64,000 bases of DNA from Dysidea avara (Eukaryota > Porifera > Demospongiae > Dictyoceratida > Dysideidae), in assembly GCF_963678975.1 (NCBI RefSeq), contig NC_089275.1, forward strand, positions 12,555,682-12,619,681. Reading direction: 5' to 3'. Each line of letters opens with the position of its first letter. The first letter of the stretch is position 1. Below, one piece after another: positions 11,557-23,568 of this stretch. The notes beneath the pieces are model-generated. The model searched no databases and had not been told where the DNA came from. It saw only the letters and a program-made list of their open reading frames with translations. Made by a program: the position numbers and the translations under genes.

Positions 11557-12804
11557 CATCCAAAAACAGCTTATAGCTGTAAAAAAAGTGTGCGTCCAAG
11601 TAAAGCAGAGTTAACTTCGACAAAAAGTAATGATATCATAATGCGGCCATGTGCGAGGTGTGCAAGTTGTAAAATTAATAGGTGACTGAATTTGACAAAA
11701 CAAGGCTTCGACGCACAAAACTTCATTAGGAGATATGGCAATTTTAAGTAATCGTTGTGTAATAACTTCCCAGTGCCTACAGCTGTGCAAACAAAACTTG
11801 CACCATTTATTCATCTATTTACTAGCTATCAGTGAGTGGGTGTATTAATTTCTGATACCCAAAATTTGCCCTGTTTTGGGAAGCTTTTTTCGAGCGGGTT
11901 ATAATATCACAGGTGGCAGTAATAGGGTGGGGGGTGGTGGGTGGGCTTAATATAGGGGTATAAAATGAAGTAAGAAGACGAATGGAATCAAAAGGCCAAG
12001 TTTGGGCCCTCCATGGCCCTCAAATCTCTCCAAATTGACTGGGAACACTATTGGCGAGCTCTCTGTGAAGTCCCAGCTCGCCACACACCATTATCATAAA
12101 GCCATGGCCATTTAATGGCGTCAATCTCCCACTCGTGGCTTTGACAGGGTCGGAAGAAAGCTGCTACAGAAACCAGACTTGCCAGTCCTGAAGGAAGTGC
12201 AGTGTGGAATATGATAGTGTGTTAGACCAGCAATCCATTTCTGGTAAAAATGTAAGTTTGATTTTGTGTGTGTGGAAGCCTTGTCATGTGAAATCCGGTC
12301 ACATATTAGCTAATCAGATAATACAATGTTATTGTTAAAGTGTTAATGAGAGCTATGTGATGCTGCTAGTTTTTAAGTGTGTGAGCATATTCATAAATGC
12401 CACACAAATTTGATTCTCAATAAAGCAATGTGTATAGATTCTCTGATAGCAATAAATAGTTTGAGTTTGGCTGCCTTTCCTTTGTTCATAGCATTGCCGT
12501 ACACAGGAAAGGCGGCCAAACTCAAACTATTTATTGCTATCAGAGAATCTATACACATTGCTTTATTGAGAATCAAATTTGTGTGGCATTTATGAAGATG
12601 CTCACACACTTAAAAACTTGCAGCATCACATGGTTCTCATTAACACTTTAACAATAACATTGTATTATCTGATTGGCTAATATTAATTCTACAACTTGCA
12701 CACCTTGCACATGGCCGCATTATGATATCATTACTTTTTGTCGCAGTTAACTCTGCTTTACTTGGACGCGCACTTTTTTTACAGCTATAAGCTGTTTTTG
12801 GATG
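11557..12804. mobile_element. Composite TIR element with a ~380-nt terminal hairpin
   Basis: About 123 bases at 11557-11680 (CATCCAAAAACAGCTTATAG...) are almost perfectly inverted at 12682-12804 (...CTATAAGCTGTTTTTGGATG). Just inside the right TIR lies a second inverted repeat with arms of about 180 bases (12303-12482 and 12506-12683) and a loop of about 23 bases. The 600-base middle has no intact gene. The TIR core (CCAAAA-CAGC...GCTGTAAAAAAAG) resembles the 57512-57846 MITE. No clear target-site duplication was found. Confidence 0.7.
12303..12683. repeat. Long near-perfect inverted repeat (hairpin)
   Basis: Arms of about 180 bases with only a few mismatches surround a loop at about 12483-12505 (TTGTTCATAGCATTGCCGTA). 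The symmetry makes the same 72-codon frame appear on both strands, so neither frame is a gene. A transcript across it would fold into long dsRNA. Confidence 0.85.
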
Positions 12805-14442
12805 GGATTATTATAAAGCGTTGCACACCCGTGATTTAGATCACGATGTGACGTATAGTGATGCTACTTCCGGAATAAAACCGCAACTTCATAGATCGTG
12901 AGCTGCTAGCTATATAATGCATGTTATGTTAAAATAATACACACCACTCTTCATTATTATCAATAAGGTGTGTTTTAAGCAAAAACAAATTTTCCATTGG
13001 AGATGACCTTTAACACTTTCTGTTGCCAATGAATACTAATCTTCTGTGGAATATTAAAGCTAGCAATTGACATAATTAAGGTAATGGAATTATTATGTGA
13101 TTAGGATTATATAGAATGCCTGGAAATTCATCTTCCCTACTGTGCCTGAAGTTCCTGAAATAGTGTTAAATGTTATTGGCCTCTGTCAGAGAGTGAAAAT
13201 TCTTTGATTCTTGTTTAAGTGAGCAATATTATTGGCTACATTGCCATTGTGTGAGGAAGATCTGTAGCTCTCCTCATCATGGGTGCTAGAGCAATTCAGA
13301 GTAATTAAATTTTATGGTGCTGCTTTGAAGAAAGGGACTATGCAGTCACCCCTTAATTATTAGACTGCTAGTTGTTGTACGAGTACAACAATCCTAGAAA
13401 CCATCCTGCTAGAAAAGTAACGTGGACCAATATAACTCCAGCTCACTCAAGAAAATGGTGGCACAAACAAGTGTGTTGCCATGCCTTCAGGGATCCACTT
13501 CGCCAGAACTCCATAATCAGTCATGTGTTCACTTGTTCCCTATCATGTGCTCACTTGGCTGGGTAAGTGACTGAATTGGCACAAATTGACCACGTCATAA
13601 ACAAACAATATTTTATTACACAGATATCTGTGTTACTTCATACAATCACAATTATTTGACTCTAAAGGACCACCCTTTTTGAGTAAAAGATCTAAACTTT
13701 ATAATGTGACTGAATTTTGGAAAATCATGCACCCAGGTGTTGTTAATAGCGAAAACTTTTTTCTAACATTTTAAAAATTTTATTAAGGTGTCTATATGGT
13801 TTATTTTACCCTTACATGGGTAAGAATTTAACTTATAATGCTTTGTATCAGAATTAAATATTTAATGCCAAATACACCCATAATTTAGGGCAGTGGTGTG
13901 TCTAGGGGTGGGCTTGTGCCCTAGTAAAGAGTTTTGGCTCCCTACCAATGAATTTGGTGCCATACCAGAGGTATTTGTATGTGAGATTGAGATACACTAA
14001 TACAGCATTCAATAACTCTAACAAAGCAGTCACGCTATTCAGAGATGCAGTATAGCAAACTATGTTATGCAAGAATTTAAAATAGTTGGTGGAGGGCTGT
14101 CATTGTTAGTAGACAGTCACCTTATTTATTTATATTTTTGCTTTTTGGCTCTACCAAACCAGAGAGTCTAGATACGCCCAGTGATTTTCCAAAATTTGGT
14201 CACATATACTCAATATTGTTCCACAGTGTGATGATGTTGTACGTAGTTAGAGAAATATCACATGTAACATTCAAGATCAAAGCAGACAGTAGTGTGTCGT
14301 GTGACCACAGAAGTCAGTATGCATACTACATGTAGTGTTACTAGGTACACTATCGAATTGAACACCAGGTGGGTAGCATGTAGTTGAGATAATTGTGTAG
14401 ATGACTTAGAACATGCACTGTTCATGTTGAAGCACACATATG

Positions 14443-14902
14443 TAGTGTTCCACCGATAATCGGATCGGTATCGTATCGGAGCCGATATTGGGCTTTTCGT
14501 ATCGATCGGTATCGGTTATTCAGGTATTCCGATACCGATTAATAGCCACTCGCGCCAATCGTCATAACCATAACTATCATCATAAATCCTATGCTAGCAA
14601 AACGTGAGGTATAACAAGTTGGAAATAGTGTTGAGTATTATTCTAGCATAAAAGGTGCAGGAATTGCTTTGCTAAACATCAAGCAACTGCTACTTACTAT
14701 GTTTGCATGAAAAAGATCGAAATACTCTAATAGAACAGTCACTGCACAATAATATATTCTACTAGAACAGTCACACATAGCCAGCTTGAGATGATTGTAA
14801 ATTGTATAGCAATTATCGGTATCGGAATCTGTATCGGTGAAAATTTGCTTCTAGGTATCGGTATCGGATCGGTAGTTATTTTTCTGTATCGGTGGAACCC
14901 TA
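14443..14902. mobile_element. 460-bp hAT MITE with 8-bp TSD CACATATG
   Basis: Ends TAGTGTTCCACCGATA and TATCGGTGGAACCCTA are inverted. Both flanks carry a perfect CACATATG (14435-14442, 14903-14910). Subterminal GGTATCGG/CCGATACC repeats are numerous. The duplicated locus near 33125-33180 has a single site and no insert. It contains the dispersed motif at 14715-14742. No transposase is present. Confidence 0.85.
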
Positions 14903-15099
14903 CACATATGGTAACAATACAATCAAATACTCTAATAGAACAATAATTTTGATTAGTGAAATGGAAACCAGATAACTGGTGAATGGACAACCCACTATTT
15001 ATTTACTGGACAGACAGATAGTGTCTGGTGCGTCCAGGGGACCAGCCCAAAAAATGCAATCACATTACATGTACAATAATGATATATGATGTGGACGGT

Positions 15100-15600
15100 G
15101 TTGGGACAGTTACTTTTTAATTAAAAGTAGCTAGTTACATATTACTTGCAACTGAACTATTTAGTTACACTTACAGTTAATAAAATAAGTAACTATAATA
15201 ATATTACATATTATATTATTTTGTGCCCACAGCCTTAAGCTGTCACAAGTGAAACTACCACCTTATCACGTGACATGATTGCATTGTTGGACAATGTGCA
15301 AATCTTGGTTATAAGTGAGAAGTTGGTGAATAAACTTCATTCAGTAGGCTTCATTACTTCATTGTGGCTAAGCGTTACTCAGACCTCTCAGTGGACTATT
15401 AATGAGATTAGTAATATCGTTACTTGTAGTAACATGTAGTAATAATATTACATAGTATTAGATTCTTTACGGCAGTAACTATATTACTCAGGTAACGCGG
15501 TACATTTGTAAGTAAAGTAACTTGAGTTATATTACCTGTTTTTATAGCGTATTTCTTTATATTATTTAGTTACCACAGAAGTAATAATATTACATAACAC
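15100..15600. other. GTAATATTA-rich unassigned sequence in duplication copy 1
   Basis: Many short GTAACT/ATATTAC words in both orientations (for example AATAATATTACATA), probably a degraded MITE absent from the partner at 33.2 kb. No gene. Confidence 0.3.
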
Positions 15601-16071
15601 TGGCTGTAGAAATAATTATATCATGTGTATACTATTGCTCTATATACACAAGTGCAAGTGGCTTGTTGTATTGTGGACAAATTTGCAAAGATAATTACAG
15701 CAGCACTGATACATAAAATGACATTGATGTTGATTGTTTGCTCACTACTAGAGCTTGCTGATTGAATGATACAAAAGACCAAATATCAGGACTTGTAACA
15801 AAACAGATCCTTACGATGTACATATATATATAGCAACTCTGATTGGTAGATAGGAGTAATAAGCTGTCTTGAATTGTTTATCACAATAGCCTGGTACAAG
15901 GGATTTTATGGCATTAAACATATAATACACAGACACTGCATGTATACATACATTACATACCTTTTAGTACATACCAATTTTGGTACAAGTAATATGAAAC
16001 ATACAAGACTATCACATAGCAACCTCTTATAGTGAATAATTATGTAGGCTGCAGTGCATTCACAGGATTTT

Positions 16072-16115
16072 AGTGAATCCAGTGATTGTAGTGAACTATA
16101 ATCACTGGATTCACT
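16072..16115. repeat. Short hairpin
   Basis: AGTGAATCCAGTGATT at 16072 pairs with AATCACTGGATTCACT ending at 16115, with a loop of about 12 bases; a further AATCACTGG follows. Confidence 0.7.
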
Positions 16116-16187
16116 GCAATCACTGGTACGATTTCAGAAGTGTCGGACCCTTCGCCTTGAAGTGTGCCGTATCACTCGACGGTTGTT

Positions 16188-18158
16188 ACAGTAGGCTATT
16201 ATCACTTAATATGATTCAGTAATGGTCATTAAACAATTGTTAAACAACATTTGATCAATTACAATCACGCACACATTAGCAGCCTACAACAATATTTGGT
16301 CCATGAGTTCACACCTTCAGTCACGTGTCTGTTCTCATGTGATCTTTGTCTTTACACATTTCCACAAACTACTTGGCTTGCCATAGCATGCTTTATAACT
16401 TACTCTCAAGCAAAAGGTATAGAGGTAATAAAGACAGCTGATAGCTAAACTAGGTGTAAGGAAGCTTGCTGAGTTATATTACTGCATTTCCAGTCAATTC
16501 TTGAGCTGTATGAGGCAAATGTGGCTAGTGACAGCATAAGTTCAAGGAAAAGGACAAGAACTTGTGAGTATTCAGATATTAATGAAGCTATACATGAGTG
16601 GTATTGACTTGCATGCTCTAAGAATATCTATCCACAATTGTGTGAAAAGGCCAAAGAAATAGCAGAATGTCTTCAGAAGCCAGAATTCAAGGCATCTAAT
16701 GGCTGGCTTGATAGATGGAAGAAGCGGTATAACATAAAACATGTACATATCAATGGAGAGTCAAGTGGAGCAACTGTAGATTCCTGGAAGGAAAGATTAC
16801 CTGAATTGCTTCAAGGATATACAGTGAAAATATTTGGAATCTTGATGAAACTGCTTGCTTTTGGCATGCCCTTCCTGACCACGGATTTGGCCAAAAGGGG
16901 ACTCAGTGATTAGGTGGAAAAAAAAGCAAAACACAGAATAACAGTTGCCTTAATTGCTAATGCAGCAAGTGATAAGGAAGCTGCTGTGGTTATTTGGAAA
17001 TCAGCAAAGCCAAGGTGCTTCAAGTCAGTTGATACAGCCACTAGCGACTCGTCCTGTACAATATTTTAGTCAACCAAAGGCATGGATGACAGGAGCAGTA
17101 CTTCAATCTGTGTTGCGCAAGTTGAATCGACGATTGAGTGCCAAATCTCGGAAAATTGTTTTGTTCATGGATAATGCAGGATGTCATATAGAGGATATCA
17201 AAGATACTGAGCTTTAGCAATATCAAAATTATATTCTTACCTGAAAAAACACGACATCGATGTTACATCCATTGGATTTGGGAATTATCAAAAACTTTAA
17301 GGTGCATTATCGCACTTGTCTGCTGCGATTTGTTATTTCTAAAATTGAAACTTACACAACTGCATCAGAGGTCACAAAGAGTATAAATATTTTACATACA
17401 ATTAGATGGGTGGCCCAAGCTTAGGAAGCAGTCAAACCTGAAGAAGTGCTTTAGGAAGGGAGGTGTCTTAGATGAAAGCTTTGCAGTACCCAGTCATCCA
17501 TGTGAGGAAAGTGACCCATTTGAAGATGAGGATGAGGTAGACACTTCAGAGGTGCACAACCTCATAGGTCAGTTAGGAGATAATTGTTCAGTTAGTGAAT
17601 ATATCAGTGGGGATGACAATTTACCTGTTTGTTTTGAGGTTGACAGTGAACAGTGGGAAGAATGGTTTTTCTCATCCATTGACCCAACACATTCACCATC
17701 CTCTTGCATTGAGTCTGAAGATGAGCTTGAAATCGAGCCTCCTCCTCCCAAGTTAAGGAGCCTTGGAGAAGCTGTAAGAAATCTAGAAGATGTATAGGAA
17801 TTTCAAGACAGCAAGCAGGTTATACATATCTCTGAAGCCACTGCTATAGCTTCTGTGATTGATGCAGTGGGTACCTTATGATTCAAAGTCAACCATCAGA
17901 GTACTCTTGACCAGTTCTTATCCAAATCTTAGTTACTGATTATCCAATTAGAGACTAGCTTGTAGATTACCATAATATTTAACCATCTCTCTACATGTGT
18001 GTTATATATACTACAGTGTATGCATTTCTTCAACAAAAGTGTTTTTGCATTAAATATTGATTGCTTTAAAAAATTGAAAAACCCTAAAATAAGGACACTG
18101 CCATATAAAGGACACAAACCATTTCCCCAATTGCGTCCATCTTAGAGAGGTTCTACTG
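16188..18158 (+). mobile_element. Pogo/Tigger element (right TIR clear, left uncertain)
   Basis: The right end reads CTTAGAGAGGTTCTACTG followed by TA (18159-18160); inverted this is CAGTAGAACCTCTCTAAG, a typical pogo/Tigger TIR with a TA target. The left end is not clear; TACAGTAG at 16187-16194 is the best candidate but matches for only about seven bases. Confidence 0.5.
16500..17932 (+). pseudogene. Pogo/Tigger-type (CENP-B-like) DDE transposase, decayed
   Basis: Reading across frames gives RKRTRTCEYSDINEAIHEW (CENP-B N-terminal HTH), CEKAKEIAECL, FKASNGWLDRWKKRYNI (second HTH), WKERLPELLQGY, NLDET (first catalytic Asp), RITVALIANA, KSAKPRCFKS, QPKAWMTGAVL, RKIVLFMDNAGCH (second catalytic Asp), NIKIIFLPE, LHPLDLGIIKNFKVHYRT, and a C-terminal STLDQFLSKS before a stop. 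That is the full order of a Tigger/pogo transposase, which cuts and pastes DNA at TA sites. In-frame stops (for example near 16608 and 16912) and frameshifts (about 16830, 17220) kill it. Confidence 0.82.
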
Positions 18159-18225
18159 TAGGTATATAGTAGTGTTACTGTAGTCGTTACAGTAGCAATT
18201 TTATTGATATTCCAATATCAGTAAA

Positions 18226-19435
18226 AAAAAATGCAAAGGGACCTTGGAGTCCTTATATCCTCAGACCTGACATGGACTTGTCACAATTCTTACATAACTA
18301 TCAAAGCATACAAAATTCTGGGTTTACTTTGATGGACCTTTGATAACTCTGACTATGGCTAAGAAAAAGCTGTATTTAACATTGTTCAGGTCGGCACAGT
18401 TATCGCTTACTGCTCACCAGTTTGGAGGCCTCACCTATCAAAAGACATATTGATATTAGAACAAGTTCAAAGAAGATCTACCAAATATATATTAAATGAC
18501 TATCACTCCTCTTATTTCGATTGTTTAGTTAAACTCCAAATATTGCCATTGATGTACACCTTAGAGCTTTATAATAATAATAATTGTATTTTGCTTGAAG
18601 TCACCATCTACACATTTTAACATTCATGACTATTATTACATTTACTACAGGTCCTACTCAGTCATCAACTTTCACACAAACTTGCCTCAAACAATGTTAT
18701 TCACAATTCATACTTTTACAGACTAGCTTGACTCTGGAACTAAATTGATTGCACCCTTCAGGGGCGGATCCAGAGTCTGGAAAGAGGGGGGGCACCTTGC
18801 TGAAAAAAAGTTGAAGAGCAAAAAAAAAAAAAAAAAAGGTCACAACAATAATAGCTAGTTATCCTTTACCAATTATATTATATCACGTATGTTATGTAAA
18901 ATAAAATCCTATTTATAGCTTCATAAGTAAGCTGCACTGCCTCATGAACATTGTGACTGCTTTATTAGAGTAATTGACTGCTCTATTAGGGTATCTCGAT
19001 CTTGTATGCAATTTCTTGAAGGGGGGGGTATTTGCCCCAAATGCCCCATCCTGGATCCGCCATTGCCCTTTCCGTTTCATCAAACAAGAAAATAGTTTTC
19101 AAACACCTATATATGAAACAATTTTATTTATCCTGTATTTTTTCTTATTTTTGTCCTTTTTAGTAAAATTATAATGTGCTCAGTAAAATTATAATGTGCT
19201 CAGTACAAAAAACTCTTGTAATAGTTTAAATAAGTAAGTTTAGTGCTTTGTTTTGTTTGTTCTGTTCCTGTAAGTATTGTTTAGTTTGTTTTCTTTTGTT
19301 TTGCAAGTAATTGTAGGTAACTTATATTAAGGCTGGCAGCGCAGGTTGCTGCCAGATCATCAGCATATGTATCTCATTCCTGTGTCACTTTGCCCTTGTT
19401 TATACTGTAAAGTCAAATAATAATATTGCGGTATC
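18226..19435 (+). pseudogene. CR1/L2-like LINE 3' end, interrupted by a MITE
   Basis: The coding remnant gives [45 protein letters not shown] and a WN..I tail: the C-terminal part of a LINE reverse transcriptase ORF. It is broken at about 18760 by a MITE and resumes at 19066. The 3' end has a stem-loop (CTGGCAGC...GCTGCCAG, 19333-19355) and a short AAATAATAATATT tail near 19415. Stops are frequent. Confidence 0.6.
18759..19065. mobile_element. MITE of the GGCGGATCC family, inserted in a LINE
   Basis: Ends CAGGGGCGGATCCAGAG and CTGGATCCGCCATTG. Inner poly-G/poly-C patches (GAGGGGGGGCACC; GAAGGGGGGGGTA) match the 52.9-54.2-kb copies, as does the reversed dispersed motif at 18956-19004. Possible 5-base target duplication CCCTT. 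A copy or end fragment (CTCTCCTGGATCCGCC) also lies at 19470-19485. Confidence 0.65.
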
Positions 19436-19659
19436 CCTACCGTCTACAACTTAATCTGTTTATGCCCCTCTCCTGGATCCGCCCTGGTGAAGCAGGAGGG
19501 TTAACGTGCTACTCATAAGCACACGATATCCCTGCTCCAATTATCTTCATTTCACATCACATTATCATCTATCCCCAAGTCTGTACCCTTCACAGAATAC
19601 AGGTGAAAATTTCAAACAAGAGTATACATACTAACGAGTGTACTTTAATACAGCAAGTA

Positions 19660-20170
19660 ACTGCTGTATTATTAACTTATACTTCGTTTGCATTTAGTAT
19701 ATATAATCTTACTGCCAACAGAAGAGTTCGATTGTGGTAATCAGGCGTATCAACAAACTCGGGCTAGGACAAACTGATGTCACAAAACAAGGGGAATACA
19801 CGTGGGGCAATAGCGAATTAGACGATTATTGTAGTAAACGCCACTGACGCCAAGCTCCAGTTCTCAGATTCTAGCCCGTGGCACACATGGGAAGCGTGAG
19901 TTAAACTTCCTTCCCTGGATAATTTTTTGTAACAACTTAAGTAATTATATCTGTGCGTTATAATCATTTGTGATTTCTGCACAGTAAAAACAAATAATAA
20001 TATACAGTGCCGGCATGTGTGCCAAATATCTATGGTGCCAGTAAAATATCTGAAATACAATGGCTAGCCGGCTCGTTAGAGGCTGATGGTCTCACGAACG
20101 CTCGCTGTATTGGAAAACTGTTGGACTGCTGCACTGCCTGGTTAGTTGTTGCGTATATTATTTATTCATT
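19660..20170. repeat. Interspersed repeat, relatives at 37440 and 55405-55800
   Basis: Shares TATAATCTTAC...GATTCGATTGTGG...TATC and, further on, ATATCTGAAATACAA, GGCTGATGG/GGCTGATCC, GCTCGCTG, CTGTTGGA and GACTGGTTAGTTGTT with 55405-55800; the first part also matches 37445-37495. This could be the 5' end or LTR of a retroelement. No coding content was identified. Confidence 0.45.
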
Positions 20171-20254
20171 TGTAATGTACAGGACTCAGAATTGAGTATA
20201 TGGTACATGTAAACATGCAAGTGATTAGTTAAATAAGTAATTTTCTAAAAGTGC

Positions 20255-20660
20255 ATTGAATTTGTCCAGTCTGGTGATGTAACAATATGTTCTGGGAGGG
20301 TGTTCCAAAGTCGGATCGTGGAGGGAAAGAAGGAGTGTAGGTACATGTTAGCTCTGGCTGCCAATTGTATGAATCTCATGCTGTGACTGCGGGTGGTTGT
20401 AGACGACTGGATAAGATGGTCATATAGTACTGATATAAGATTATTGTAACTTGGCTTGGTTTCTTCTGAGCTCTAAAGTTGGCTAGTTCAAATGGTTTAG
20501 CATTGATGTTACACTAGCTGTTCGGTTGAAGTTTTTATGCACAAACCTCGCTGAGCGATGTTGGACCATTTCAACTCTGTTTATATCTCTAACTAGATCT
20601 CTGCGACTATGGTAGTAGGTAGTACACGAGGGGTAGGAAATGACCTGAAATTTTGTAGAT
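20255..20660 (-). pseudogene. LINE reverse-transcriptase C-terminal remnant
   Basis: On the minus strand it reads RDLVRDINRVEMVQHRSARF, VHKNFNRT...SMLN, and finally FFPSTIRLWNTLPEHI, the common end of CR1/L2-like LINE ORFs. It is interrupted on its 5' side near 20620 by a short element with GAGGGGTAG ends (about 20627-21080). Confidence 0.55.
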
Positions 20661-21090
20661 CATCTCTGAAATTATTTCTGAAAGATGAAATATTGCCTGA
20701 AATTTGTGCAGTTTAAAAAGATGGAATTTGGCGATCGAAAAAATGTAACGAAAATTTATGGAATTTTACAGAGTCTTAAATTTATGGATTTAGTAATTAA
20801 AAAAAACAACAACTACAGTACAGCTACACTACATTAATTAACCAAAGCCAGAGAATCATCTTGGCATTAATACGTCATAGGGTAACTATACAATAACTGT
20901 TGTATAGCAATCTTATTGGTCAAACCATTTTGACTGTAGAACTGTTCAGCTATTGAAAACAAGGTTTGGAAATTACTGAATTTTACGGAGATATTTGAAC
21001 TGAAATTTGTCTTGAAAGATGAAATATGGGCAGTCATCTTAACTTTGAAATTTTGTTGACGATTTTGGCTCGCTATCTACCCCTCAATAG
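20627..21090. mobile_element. Possible small TIR element (CGAGGGGTAG ends)
   Basis: CACGAGGGGTAGG...CTGAAATTTTG at the left is mirrored by CGATTTTGGC...CTACCCCTC...GTGCACGAG at the right. Internally it has repeats of CTGAAAT/GATGAAATAT. Ends are imperfect. Confidence 0.35.
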
Positions 21091-21356
21091 TGCACGAGTA
21101 CCTGCAGTGCGGGCTGCATGGATATCAGGCACAAATGGTGCAATTGCAATTAATTGTCTTAAATCTATGTACTGGTGTGTGTTAGCATGTACGGCTCATG
21201 CTGATTACCAGAGGATGATAATAAATAATCAATTCATCAGGCAAATCATGTCAGCAAATTGTGAAATACTTCTTCATATCTTTGGCGTTTCACGGGAGAT
21301 GGTGGGGGATAAGCACATACAACCCCAACTTACCCAAATGCTACAAATTGTTACAG

Positions 21357-21683
21357 GTTGTGGAGTACTCTCAGATTGGTGGAATAATGAGTGCCCTCAT
21401 CTCTGACAGTAAAACTGATCTGAGCAACTTTACAGCAGAAATGTGAGATATGATTTTTCAGCACAGTTTTGTATACGTACTATTTCAAAGCATCACTCGT
21501 TACTAGGCTGGGTATTTCTGCTTCTACCAGCCAGTGACAGCCACACTATACTTGGTATGTACTAACTGTACCGTAGGTAGTGACACTTGTCTGATGTTGT
21601 TGTTGTGGCAGGCTGGTATTGATGTGAAGGCTGTCAATGAAAAAGTATTGTCTATTGCACTGACTGTATTCTGTCACAACCAG
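21357..21683 (+). pseudogene. Partial FPPS-like copy (three middle exons)
   Basis: A second, upstream copy of the middle exons of the FPPS-like gene. Exon 21357-21442 reads VVEYSQIGG...FTAE with the same length and donor as its partner at 24731. The region about 21489-21554 reads FQSITRY, then a TAG stop, then YFCFYQPVTATLYL; its acceptor AG is lost. Exon 21612-21683 reads AGIDVKAVNEKVLSIAL. Flanking intron sequence continues the similarity (21690-22100 with 25080-25480), so this is a tandem duplicate of genomic DNA and not a retrocopy. It retains the aromatic pair (FY) of the FPPS family that the downstream copy has lost by a six-base deletion. No exon for either aspartate-rich motif belongs to it. 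Confidence 0.7.
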
Positions 21684-23217
21684 GTATGTGGTATGTAGTA
21701 TGCAATATGAGTATTATACTTTCAATGACTATACATACAGTGCACTTCCCATTCACTTTTGCTCCCGGATTACTAAATTACTAATCTACTTGCATTAGTG
21801 ATTTTTAAGTTTCTTGTACACCAGTAGAGTCAACTGGTCACATTTAATCTGAATTATTCAGGTCTGACTTGTTGTATAGAATATCCAGGTCTGATTTGGA
21901 TCACATATGAAGTTAATTAATAGTTGATGATGTAGAACTGAATTAATGAATTAAAGTCTAGTCATGCTGTGTAGCACAACTTCTTTCATGAGCCACACCC
22001 ATTATGTGGTACTGTCTATGCATATGTGGTGCCATGCCCATATAATCATGCATTGCAGTTTGTACGTATGCACAAATCCATGCCTGTTACTGTCTGCAGG
22101 CTTATGTGGAAAATTTTATCCTTAATATTTAAACCTCCAAAGTACATTTGGGATTGTTTGCAATCTGTGAAAATTTTATTTTTGCATTTCTCAACCTCAA
22201 AATATTCCCCCTCATAATATTTAGGCTATACAGTAACCTTATAATATATGTCTATAAAAGGCAACTGTCCTTAGTAATTAGCTGTCTAATGGATACTAAT
22301 GTGTAGTAAAAGCTTTGATAAGTTGTGCAGTAATGACAACCAACTAATCCAGTAGTTGTCACGTGTATGTACATGACATGTGTAGAAACTGAATGAAACA
22401 TCACAATGATATTAATGGCGCGTATATTTGTAATTATTTTCTGTCTGCTAATTGTACAAATAAGTTCTGGGAAATTCCCCATGTGTTTTACTTCACCCTC
22501 TCTTGTTTCTAATGTGTGGTAAAAACATTGGTAATGTTGTTATATGTTCCTGTAGCGAGGGAGATGACCAGGGGTCTTATGGTGGTTAACACGTTATCAC
22601 AATTTTATAGATACCGGACATTGTCATCTAAAGAGAAACGTCTTGCCTTCTCCCAAAGATGCATGGTGTATTGCAATTGTAAGTCTCTGTATTCTTAGAC
22701 TACTTACATACGTATATAGTCTGTTCCAACCTTGTTACTATTTTTGCATACACACAGGTAGAAGCAGCAAACACGATAGCTGATGATATTGTGGACCATC
22801 GTGACACTAGAACAGCTAAGCCTTGTTGGTACAAACAAGTACGGAAGATAATTCATCTAATGTGTTGATGATGTACATGTGATAACTTCTTACAGGATCA
22901 TGTTGGGATGATAGCAGTCAATGACAGTTTCTGGTTCCTATCATCGGTCTATGTCCTACTTAATGCAGAGTTTAGGGACCATCCTTATTATACTGAACTA
23001 ATGGAACTGTTCCATCTGGTTAGTTAATATACAACATCATCATTATTATATATATGTATGTCATCAATTATGTACCGATCTACTAGCTATAGTGTGTATA
23101 TACATGCATCCTACATAATGTTACCTATATTATAATTATCACTTACATAAAACATTTCAAAATAGACGAAAGCATGTATTTGATGTTGTGAACTGTAAAG
23201 ATTGGGCAAAATATATA

Positions 23218-23491
23218 CAAGTGGAACAAAAAATTAGGAATTTTCAATATGAGTAGGGATCAAAGTAATAAAAAGTACTGAAACAAGAGAGATTATCTAC
23301 CACCTGAAGTCATGCTAGTACACACGTAATCGCTACTTCAGTTGCCAAGATTTAAGATATAATGGCACTGAAGTAGGGATTACGTGTGTATTAGCATGAC
23401 TTCAGGTGGTAGATAATCTCTCTTGTTTCAGTACTTTTTATTACTTTGATCCCTACTCATATTGAAAATTCCTAATTTTTTGTTCCACTTG
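23218..23491. mobile_element. Palindromic MITE (CAAGTGGAACAAAAAATTAGG ends) in FPPS-like intron
   Basis: Left arm 23218-23343 and right arm about 23362-23491 are near-perfect inverted copies. Shared words with the copies at 27481-27640 and 28485-28765 are GAATTTTCAA, GTAGGGA(C/T)CA, AATAAAAAGTA(C/T)TGAAAC and ATCCCTACT. The copies differ in arm sequence, so this is a family and not a recent duplicate. Confidence 0.75.
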
Positions 23492-23568
23492 TTTGTGTAC
23501 TTTTTACAAACATTGCATGAATCTTATCTTTTATGTGCATGCAGTTTCTATTACACAGGACACTAAAG

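Larger units (their letters stand above)
13080..15960. repeat. Segmental duplication, copy 1 (partner 32690-34620)
   Basis: Matching landmarks in the same order and orientation: GAATGCCT (13115/32693), GCTTTGAAGAAAG (13321/32835), TGCTAGTTGTTGTA (13366/32869), TTGAACACCAGGTGG (14357/33094), CACACATATGG (hAT site), GCTCTATACACAAGTGCAAG (15635/33268) and ACCAAATATCAG (15777/34443). Each copy later received different insertions. No gene is recognisable within it. Confidence 0.6.

Noticed and set aside
12377-12609. Identical 72-codon open frames on both strands
   Set aside because: They are the two strands of a palindrome; no domain and no independent conservation.
16638-17217. Tigger frames as active domesticated gene
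   Set aside because: Multiple stops and frameshifts break the transposase; no single frame spans both DNA-binding and DDE parts.
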